DNA of 10,846 nucleotides from Ruminiclostridium sp. (lineage in GTDB: Bacteria > Bacillota_A > Clostridia > Oscillospirales > Oscillospiraceae), in the NCBI GenBank assembly GCA_017521345.1, contig JAFXCU010000210.1:1-10846 (forward strand), written 5' to 3'. Under the pieces are notes generated by a model, which was not told the DNA's origin, did no database searches, and worked only from the letters and a program-made list of their open reading frames with translations. Position 1 is the first letter of the stretch, and every line of letters starts with the position of its first letter. Below are positions 4,715 to 10,846 of this stretch, piece after piece. A program made the translations under genes and the position numbers.

Positions 4715-6916
4715 ATGGATCAATTCTGCACCACCCTTCTCACCATGAGCCTCACGGCCTCTGTGACGGCCCTGGTGGTCATGGTCCTGCGGCTTTTTCT
4801 CAAAAAGGTCCCCCGAAAGCTGGTCTGCCTGCTGTGGCTGGCGGTCTTCTTTCGGATGGTCTGCCCGGTGAGCTTTGAGGCACCTGTGAGCCTCATGCCT
4901 CCGGCAGTCACCGAGGGCACTCTGGTCCAGCAGGTCATCCTGCCGGAACCCGACCCAACGCCCCAGGCCGCTGACCCCATCCAGACAGAGCCCGCCCCTC
5001 CGGCGAAGCCCGCTCCGGCCCCGACCCTCCCGGCAGCACCGGCTGAAACGGAACCCGCAGTCTCCTGGTCCCAGGTCCTTTTCTGCCTGTGGTCCCTGGG
5101 CTGTGGCGGTATGGTCCTGTGGGCGGCGGTCTCCTACCGGCGGCTCACCCGGCGCACCACCGAGGCCATTCGTCTGGAAGAAAACATTTACCTCAGCGAT
5201 GCCGTAGAGACCCCCTTCGTCTGCGGCCTGAAACATCCCCGGATCTACCTGCCTGTGACCCTGGACCAGGCCGATATCCCCCACGTCCTGCGCCATGAGC
5301 GGGCCCACATTGACCGGCTGGACCACATCGCCAAGCCCCTAGCCTGGCTGGCCCTGTGCCTCCACTGGTTCAACCCCATCCTGTGGCTGGCCTACCGGCT
5401 CCTGTGCCGGGACATGGAAGCCGCCTGCGACCAGGCGGCCACCAAAGACGCCACTCGGGAAGACACCGCCGACTATGCCGCCGCCCTCCTCCATGTGAGC
5501 TGGCGGCCCTCTCCCCCCGCCGCCGTTCCCCTGGCCTTTGGGGAGGAGAACCCCAAGCACCGCATCGAAGCCCTCCTCCGCTACCAGCGGCCCGCCTTCT
5601 GGGTGGTCCTGCTGGCCGGGCTGGCCTGCGCAGCCCTCCTTCTGCTCCTGGCCGCCGACCCGAAGAGCGACACGGTCTATCTGGAGGGAAACCCCATTTC
5701 CCAGAGCGAGATCCTTCAGGAGGGCAACCCATTCCCTCTGCCCCGGGAACAGACCCAAGAGCTGGTCCGTCTGCTGAAATGGACCCATCGGGGCAGCTAC
5801 ACCCCCTGTGACCAGCCCGCTCTGCCTGACGGAGCGGTCACCCTCTCCCATCCGGATGCCGCCATCTCCTACCATGTGATCTTAGAGGGACCGGAAGCCC
5901 CCCGACTGGTGAAAGAACAGGGCGGAACCTTTCGCTCTGCCCCCCTTTCCATGGAGGTAAACAACGACGCCTCCTGCGTCCGGGAATGGTCCGCCTGGTG
6001 GGACCAGACCTACGCCCTGACAGGCTATCAGGATGCCGACGCCCTGTTTGCCCTGCAAGACGGAGACCCTCAAACCATCCTGGAGGCCCTCCCCATCCAG
6101 GACTATGCCGGGTCCTACACCTTCCAGCTGTATGAGGACTGGAAGGGATACGCACTGGTCCTGGACCTGGAGACCCAGCCCGCCAGCGACACCCAGCGGC
6201 AGCTGACCGACTGGTATCTCACCTACTGGGGAGAAGTTTTCCTGGCGTTGAGCAACGGCCACGTCAGGGAGGTCTCCTGGTTCTATCCCGACGGCTGGGG
6301 CAGCCTGACCACCGGCCTGCCCGAGCTTTACGACCAGGAGGGCTTCCGAACCCTGTACGCCCAGCGACAGCTATGGTGGACCGATGCCATCTGCCTGAAC
6401 AGCACCTACTACTCCACCTGGCCCCAGGCCCATTACCGCCCCGCCTTCCAGGTGGCCGAGGTCCTCTACCAGGCTCCCGACTTGGGCGGGTATGACGATC
6501 TGGACGACCTGGCTCCGGCCAGAAGCTCCGTGGTCTTCCACCCGGACTTCCTGGCCCACGCCTACGGCACCAACAGCTCCTCCGCCCACTATCCCCTGGT
6601 CTACCAGCCTCTGGAGGACTTCACGGTTCCCTCTCCCGATGACCCTGCCGCCGATTTGTTGGCGGGCCGAGGCATCCAGACGGCTTACCGCACCGCGGCC
6701 CCCGATCTGGAGGCCAAGGACCCCATGGCCCATCTGACCCCCTCGGGGTACGGCATCTATGTGGCCCAGGACGGGGTCTATCTGGCCAACTGGCAGACCC
6801 AGGAAGGTCAGGAAGACCGCCTCATGTACCTCCTGTGGCTTACCGAACGGCCCTACTCCCACGACCTCTACTATGTGGTGGAGCACGTGAAGGAGATCAA
6901 GGCGACCTATTTCTGA
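4715..6916 (+). CDS. BlaR1/MecR1-like M56 membrane metalloprotease, first of three
   Basis: A 733-residue integral membrane sensor-protease. Predicted helices are about 9-30, 37-55, 121-140 and 294-314. A Pro/Ala-rich external loop (about 80-115) lies between helices 2 and 3. The cytoplasmic zinc domain has TPFVCGL..PRIYLP, HERAH (194-198) with two histidine ligands, and Glu235 in RDMEAACD as the likely third ligand. LAFGEEN, characteristic of the family, follows before helix 4. The 419-residue outer part has no SxxK or KTG penicillin-binding motifs. It holds a divergent copy of a module shared with the next two proteins (about 324-435, ending EWSAWW), a weak DUF4825-like stretch (about 443-526), and a unique Tyr/Trp-rich tail to 733. 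AAAGGAGG (4702-4709) precedes the ATG. The likely role is to sense an external signal and trigger loss of the BlaI-type repressor. The ligand is unknown. Confidence 0.88.
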   Translation: MDQFCTTLLTMSLTASVTALVVMVLRLFLKKVPRKLVCLLWLAVFFRMVCPVSFEAPVSLMPPAVTEGTLVQQVILPEPDPTPQAADPIQTEPAPPAKPAPAPTLPAAPAETEPAVSWSQVLFCLWSLGCGGMVLWAAVSYRRLTRRTTEAIRLEENIYLSDAVETPFVCGLKHPRIYLPVTLDQADIPHVLRHERAHIDRLDHIAKPLAWLALCLHWFNPILWLAYRLLCRDMEAACDQAATKDATREDTADYAAALLHVSWRPSPPAAVPLAFGEENPKHRIEALLRYQRPAFWVVLLAGLACAALLLLLAADPKSDTVYLEGNPISQSEILQEGNPFPLPREQTQELVRLLKWTHRGSYTPCDQPALPDGAVTLSHPDAAISYHVILEGPEAPRLVKEQGGTFRSAPLSMEVNNDASCVREWSAWWDQTYALTGYQDADALFALQDGDPQTILEALPIQDYAGSYTFQLYEDWKGYALVLDLETQPASDTQRQLTDWYLTYWGEVFLALSNGHVREVSWFYPDGWGSLTTGLPELYDQEGFRTLYAQRQLWWTDAICLNSTYYSTWPQAHYRPAFQVAEVLYQAPDLGGYDDLDDLAPARSSVVFHPDFLAHAYGTNSSSAHYPLVYQPLEDFTVPSPDDPAADLLAGRGIQTAYRTAAPDLEAKDPMAHLTPSGYGIYVAQDGVYLANWQTQEGQEDRLMYLLWLTERPYSHDLYYVVEHVKEIKATYF

Positions 6917-6936
6917 TCCACCCCGCACATCCCTCG

Positions 6937-6944
6937 AAAGGAGG
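6937..6944 (+). promoter_or_regulatory. Ribosome binding site fixing the second protease start
   Basis: AAAGGAGG is 7 bases before ATG 6952. An in-frame start at 6835 would overlap the preceding gene by 82 bases and add a non-homologous tail before the conserved N-terminus, so it is rejected. Confidence 0.85.
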
Positions 6945-6951
6945 ACTCCCC

Positions 6952-9147
6952 ATGACAGAATTTTGCCAGACCTTATTCACCATGACCGCCGCCGCCACGG
7001 TGGCCGCCCTGGCTGTGATGCTTCTGCGGCTCCTCTTAAAGAGGGTCCCCCGATCCATCCTCTGTGTTCTGTGGCTGGTGGTCCTCTTCCGGATGGTCTG
7101 CCCGATAAGCTTTGAGGCCCCAGTGAGCCTGGTGCCAGACCAGATCACCAGCGGTCAGGTGACCCAGCAGGTCCTGCCTGCCCCGGCGGTCACCACCACC
7201 GCTCCCGCCACCAGTGAGACCGCACCTGTCCCCACCCAGCCGGATATTCCCGCTCCGGTCCAAACCACTCAGCCGGACCCCTACGGCATCCTCTTCGGCG
7301 TGTGGGCCGTCGGAGCCGGGATCATGGCCCTGTGGGCGATCATTTCTTACCTGAAACTTCGCCACCGGGTGGCTGACGCCGTGCTGATGCGGGATAACAT
7401 TTACGAGACCGACCGGGTGGACACCCCCTTCGTCTGCGGCTTTATCAAGCCCCATATCTATCTGCCTGCGGGGATGGACCCTACCCACGTTCCCCATGTG
7501 GTCCGCCACGAACAGGCCCACATCAAGCGGCTGGACCATATCTCCAAGCCCTTCTTCTGGCTGGCCCTGTGCCTCCACTGGTTCAACCCGGTGCTGTGGC
7601 TGGCATACATTCTATTCTGCCGGGACCTGGAGACCGCCTGTGACCAGCGGGTGGTCCGGGATCTGGACCGACAGGGAACCGCCGACTACGCCGCCGCCCT
7701 CCTCTGCCTGGGTCGGGACCGCTCCCTCCCCCAGGCCGTCCCCCTGGCCTTTGGGGAAGAGAACGCCAAGGGCCGGGTGAAAGGGGTCCTGCACTACAAG
7801 AAACCTGCCTTCTGGGTGGTGATCCTGGCTGTGGTCCTGTGCGTCGGGGCGGGGTTCCTGCTGCTGGCTGACTCCCAACAGGGAGAGAGTCTGGAAGGGG
7901 TGACCATCACCCAGGCCAGCTATCACCACGCCCGATATGTTTACCCCAACGAGGACGGCTCCATCCACACTACCCCTGTCACCGGGGAACTTCCCGAAGA
8001 CCTGATCTCCCGGCTGGTGGGCCTGCTGGAAAAGTATGGCCACGAGGAATATGAACTACCCATCATTCTGAATGCTCACGAAATGGAACTGGAGGATCCC
8101 CCGGAAACCCGTCCTATCGCAGGAAAACTCTATGAACTGGACCTGACCTCCCCCGAGCACACCACCCACTTCTATTTCTTCCTCTATGAAAACGGAGATG
8201 GTAGGCTTACCCGCATCACCTATGCCGACGGGGACCAAACCACCAAAACCAAACAGCAGGCAGCCTACATCCCCGGCCTTGCCCTCCAGGAAGATTTCCA
8301 AGCATGGGAAACTGACCTGCAGACCTATCTGGAAGAGCAGGAAAGCAGCTGGGACTACACCCCTTCTCCCCTCACATTTGACGGCATAGAAATCATGGGC
8401 GGCGAACTGCGGGAGCTGGTCTACTCCTGGAACACCTCCGAATGGAATATGCTGGAGGACTCGTCCCACCGCATCGGTGCCACCCACATCTGCCCGGACA
8501 GTCTCCTGGAGGACCTGTTGACCATCCTGGAAACCACGCCCCACGACCCCGAGCAGGATTTCACCGGGGTTCGATCCTACGACCTGATCGCAGGAAAGCT
8601 GGAGGATATCGGCTTTTACAACCAGGACTGGTCCCACATGTATTCCCTGATGCTCTCCTCCGACGGCCGCTACCTTCTCAACCACATGGACGAGAAGGCC
8701 GGCACCTGGAAGATGGTGTATTACCCGGAACTGGCCGACTCCCCCGACTTCCAGGCCTGGCTGTCCCGCTTGGAGACCTATCTGACCACCGTCATCCCCG
8801 ACCAGCTCTACAGCAAGGGGGTGGATTCTGTGGAAAAGGCCCGCCCCATCCTGGGCGACCTGTACATCGACTCGGTGGTTGGCCCCTACACTATGAAGAC
8901 CTCCCCCAACACCATTACCATCCAGGCGGAGACCGTCTATACCCAGGATGAGATCGAGCACCACAGAAAGCACTACCTTATGTGGGCCTCCGCCCGGATC
9001 ATCGACCTGGTGGAGGACGCCTACCACATCGTCTGGGAATATCCCGGCCCTGAGGGCTGCACCTGGGAGTATAACAGTACCCAAAAGGCCCAGTCCGCCG
9101 AGGAATTCCGGGAAAGATACAACAGCGAGAAAACCGTATTGGAATAA
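6952..9147 (+). CDS. BlaR1/MecR1-like M56 membrane metalloprotease, second of three
   Basis: A 731-residue paralog of the preceding protein, 35 bases downstream in the same operon. The N-terminus again ends its second helix with FRMVCPISFEAPVSL. The external loop after it is Thr/Pro/Ala-rich. HEQAH (186-190) and Glu227 in RDLETACD form the zinc site, LAFGEEN is kept, and helix 4 spans about 286-305. The outer part of 425 residues contains two copies of a module that ends in DFQAW plus a TYL helix (about 316-461 and 477-611). A DUF4825-like end with a shortened front half follows (about 624-697). There is no penicillin-binding domain; one SVEK string (626-629) lacks any supporting motif. It is expected to be membrane-bound with its sensor outside, acting on the same BlaI-type repressor. 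It is probably an ancient duplicate of its neighbours, because the cores are much more alike than the ectodomains. Confidence 0.88.
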   Translation: MTEFCQTLFTMTAAATVAALAVMLLRLLLKRVPRSILCVLWLVVLFRMVCPISFEAPVSLVPDQITSGQVTQQVLPAPAVTTTAPATSETAPVPTQPDIPAPVQTTQPDPYGILFGVWAVGAGIMALWAIISYLKLRHRVADAVLMRDNIYETDRVDTPFVCGFIKPHIYLPAGMDPTHVPHVVRHEQAHIKRLDHISKPFFWLALCLHWFNPVLWLAYILFCRDLETACDQRVVRDLDRQGTADYAAALLCLGRDRSLPQAVPLAFGEENAKGRVKGVLHYKKPAFWVVILAVVLCVGAGFLLLADSQQGESLEGVTITQASYHHARYVYPNEDGSIHTTPVTGELPEDLISRLVGLLEKYGHEEYELPIILNAHEMELEDPPETRPIAGKLYELDLTSPEHTTHFYFFLYENGDGRLTRITYADGDQTTKTKQQAAYIPGLALQEDFQAWETDLQTYLEEQESSWDYTPSPLTFDGIEIMGGELRELVYSWNTSEWNMLEDSSHRIGATHICPDSLLEDLLTILETTPHDPEQDFTGVRSYDLIAGKLEDIGFYNQDWSHMYSLMLSSDGRYLLNHMDEKAGTWKMVYYPELADSPDFQAWLSRLETYLTTVIPDQLYSKGVDSVEKARPILGDLYIDSVVGPYTMKTSPNTITIQAETVYTQDEIEHHRKHYLMWASARIIDLVEDAYHIVWEYPGPEGCTWEYNSTQKAQSAEEFRERYNSEKTVLE

Positions 9148-9156
9148 CCCGCCCTA

Positions 9157-9297
9157 AGCCTCCCTCTGACGAGGGAGGTGCCCCGAAGGGGCGGAGGGAG
9201 AGATACCGCAACGGGAAGGTCAGTACAAACCTTCACTTCCTTTATCTCTCCCTCAGTCATGGCTTCGCCATGCCAGCTCCCTCGTCAGAGGGAGCCT
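9157..9297. repeat. MITE-like compound palindrome inside the operon
   Basis: A roughly 140-base near-palindrome fills the gap between the second and third protease genes. The outer arms 9157-9178 and 9276-9297 match at 20 of 22 positions. The inner arms 9194-9205 and 9243-9254 match perfectly. Each arm also folds on itself: CCTCCCTC-TGAC-GAGGGAGG (9159-9178) and GCCCC-GAA-GGGGC (9180-9192) on the left; CATGGC-TTC-GCCATG (9258-9272) and GCTCCCTC-GTCA-GAGGGAGC (9276-9295) on the right. The loop of about 37 bases (9206-9242) is unique. Elements with these CTCCCTC and CGAAGGGG words are widespread between genes of gut Oscillospiraceae, as I recall. No T-run follows, so readthrough to the third gene is plausible. 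Confidence 0.8.
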
Positions 9298-9318
9298 GAT
9301 ATGAAAGGAGGTTCCCCC

Positions 9319-10846
9319 ATGGAACAATTCTTCCACACACTGCTGACCATGTCGGCCACGGCGGCCATCGCCGCCCTGGTGGTGATGGTCCTGCGGCTCC
9401 CCCTGAAAAAGGCCCCCCGGTATCTCACCTGCCTGCTGTGGCTGGTGGTCCTCTTCCGGATGGTCTGCCCGGTGAGCTTTGAAGCCCCCGTGAGCATCAT
9501 GCCCCAGGCCATCACCACCGAAACCTATGAAACCATCACCCTCCCCCTGACGGAGGAGACCAGCCCCGGGGTCCAGGCAGAGCCCACCTCCCCCCAGCCG
9601 GTCACTCCCATAAACCCTGCGGCGACCCCCGCTGAGACCGGCCCCACCCTCACCCAGGTCCTTCTGCCCCTGTGGGCGGTGGGCTGCGCCGGGATTGGCC
9701 TGTGGATCCTTCTCTCCTATGCCCGACTCCAGCGGAAGGTGGCTGACGCCGTGCTGGTCCGGGACAATATCTACGAGACCGACCGGGTGGACACCCCCTT
9801 CGTCTGCGGGTTTGTGAAACCCCGCATCTATCTGCCGGTGGGGCTGGAGGACACCGACCGGACCTACGTTCTCCTCCACGAGGAGGCCCACATCCGGCGG
9901 CGGGACCACCTGGTCAAGCCCCTCTTCTGCCCGGCCCTGTGCGCCCACTGGTTCAACCCCGTCCTGTGGCTGGCCTATTGGCTCCTGGGCAAGGACATTG
10001 AGACCGCCTGCGACCAGGCCGTCATCCGGTCCTTTGACCGGGCGGACAAGGCGGGCTACGCCGCCGCCCTCCTCCATGTGGGCCGGGAAAAGTCCCTGCC
10101 CCAGGCCGTCCCCCTGGCTTTCGGCGAGGAGAACCCCCAGAAGCGGGTGAAGAACCTGCTGTACTACAAGCACCCGGGCATCTGGATCGGTCTCTTCGCC
10201 ATGGCGGTCTGCCTGCTGGCGGCCCTGGTCCTCCTGGCCAACCCGGGGGACCGGGCAGGACAGTATGAGGGGGTCGCCCTGACCCAGGGAAGCCTCATCA
10301 AGGACAACACCGTCACCCCCCTGTCCGACGACCTGCGCAACGACCTGGTGGATATCCTCCACGACTACGGCCACACCCAGTACGAGAACATCGACACCGT
10401 GGAGCTGGCGGACAACACCATCCGCCTGACCAACGCCAACGAGGGCACCATTTTCTTCTTCCACCCGAACACCCTCACCCTGGTGCGGGTGAACCACGAC
10501 GGCTACTCCGACATCCGGAAAAAGGCCATGATGGACGAAGCCCTGGGGGAGGACCCGGACTTTATCGCCTGGATGAAGGACATGGAACTCTACCAAGAGA
10601 CCGGCCGGGCGGAAGAGCTTCTGGCCATGCAGACCCCCTATGTGGGGGATGCCTCCGCTGTGGGTGAGCTCATCCAGGCCCTTGGTATTCCTGACGTGGT
10701 AGGAGCCTATGGCTACATGATGGAGCTCCAGACCACCACGGAGCCCTACGGGATCCTTCTGAACTTTGAGCGCGGCCCCATGCTTCAGGATCAGGACCAG
10801 GCCTTCTTCCACTACATGGGCTATGCAGGCCGGTGCCTGCTGGCTC
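9319..10846 (+). CDS. BlaR1/MecR1-like M56 membrane metalloprotease, third of three (5' part)
   Basis: The frame opens at ATG 9319, 7 bases after AAAGGAGG (9304-9311), and is open for 509 codons to the window edge, so the C-terminus is missing. It repeats the family plan: two N-terminal helices ending in FRMVCPVSFEAPVS, a Pro/Thr-rich external loop, helix 3 near 115-135, TPFVCGF..PRIYLP, HEEAH (187-191), Glu228 in KDIETACD, LAFGEEN, and helix 4 (about 287-307). The outer part has one copy of the shared module (about 318-425, with DYGHTQYE and DFIAW). A good start of a DUF4825-like domain follows, with YVGDASAVGELIQAL (441-455) and then ELQTTTEPYGILLNF. One oddity is LFCPALCAHWFNP, where the other two read FWLALCLHWFNP or close to it. 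A long open frame on the opposite strand here is only a composition shadow. The role is as for its paralogs. It may be transcribed from the shared promoter through the repeat upstream. Confidence 0.88.
   Translation, partial: MEQFFHTLLTMSATAAIAALVVMVLRLPLKKAPRYLTCLLWLVVLFRMVCPVSFEAPVSIMPQAITTETYETITLPLTEETSPGVQAEPTSPQPVTPINPAATPAETGPTLTQVLLPLWAVGCAGIGLWILLSYARLQRKVADAVLVRDNIYETDRVDTPFVCGFVKPRIYLPVGLEDTDRTYVLLHEEAHIRRRDHLVKPLFCPALCAHWFNPVLWLAYWLLGKDIETACDQAVIRSFDRADKAGYAAALLHVGREKSLPQAVPLAFGEENPQKRVKNLLYYKHPGIWIGLFAMAVCLLAALVLLANPGDRAGQYEGVALTQGSLIKDNTVTPLSDDLRNDLVDILHDYGHTQYENIDTVELADNTIRLTNANEGTIFFFHPNTLTLVRVNHDGYSDIRKKAMMDEALGEDPDFIAWMKDMELYQETGRAEELLAMQTPYVGDASAVGELIQALGIPDVVGAYGYMMELQTTTEPYGILLNFERGPMLQDQDQAFFHYMGYAGRCLLA

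Noticed and set aside
8827..8838. SVEK in the second protease and SLIK (about 10291-10302) in the third as beta-lactam acylation motifs
   Set aside because: A lone SxxK string is common by chance. The accompanying SxN and KTG/KSG motifs and the surrounding fold text of class D-like sensors are not seen.
9253..10812. A 519-codon open frame on the minus strand
   Set aside because: It is the antisense of the third M56 gene, whose plus-strand translation carries all the family motifs. The minus translation is Gly/His/Val-rich low-complexity text typical of shadows in GC-rich DNA.

Overview
The window looks like chromosome from a GC-rich Clostridia gut anaerobe, most likely of the Oscillospiraceae/Ruminococcaceae group. 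This rests on strong AAGGAGG ribosome binding sites, Firmicutes-type promoters, GC-rich codon use, BlaI/M56 gene sets and dense families of short palindromic intergenic repeats. The species is not identified; this is inference from style and protein families.

Left part (1-1830): the last 37 codons of an unidentified gene end at 114 and are followed by a clear terminator. Next comes about 800 bases without a convincing protein gene. Its first part is AT-rich and holds a possible promoter. Its second part is a cluster of back-to-back hairpins that begins with a 17-bp terminator-like stem. A pyridoxamine/pyridoxal kinase gene (927-1766) follows and has its own terminator.

Middle part (1831-4205): a short palindromic repeat region separates the kinase from a minus-strand HAD-superfamily (Cof-type) phosphatase gene (1973-2806). 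A divergent promoter region (2807-2948) serves that gene and a plus-strand RlmI-type 23S rRNA methyltransferase gene (2949-4169), which ends in a good terminator.

Right part (4206-10846) is the most interesting. A consensus-like promoter, covered by three GTCTAA/TTAGAC half-sites, drives a BlaI/MecI-family repressor (4315-4683). Three consecutive BlaR1/MecR1-like M56 membrane metalloproteases follow: 4715-6916, 6952-9147, and 9319 to beyond the window end. All three keep the four-helix membrane layout, the HExxH zinc motif and the downstream glutamate. None carries the penicillin-binding sensor domain of true BlaR1. Their extracellular parts instead combine a home-made module of about 110-145 residues (present twice in the second protein) with a DUF4825-like domain. 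The simplest reading is one autoregulated repressor fed by three paralogous sensor-proteases with divergent ectodomains, sensing something other than classical beta-lactam acylation. A MITE-like palindrome of about 140 bp sits between the second and third protease genes.
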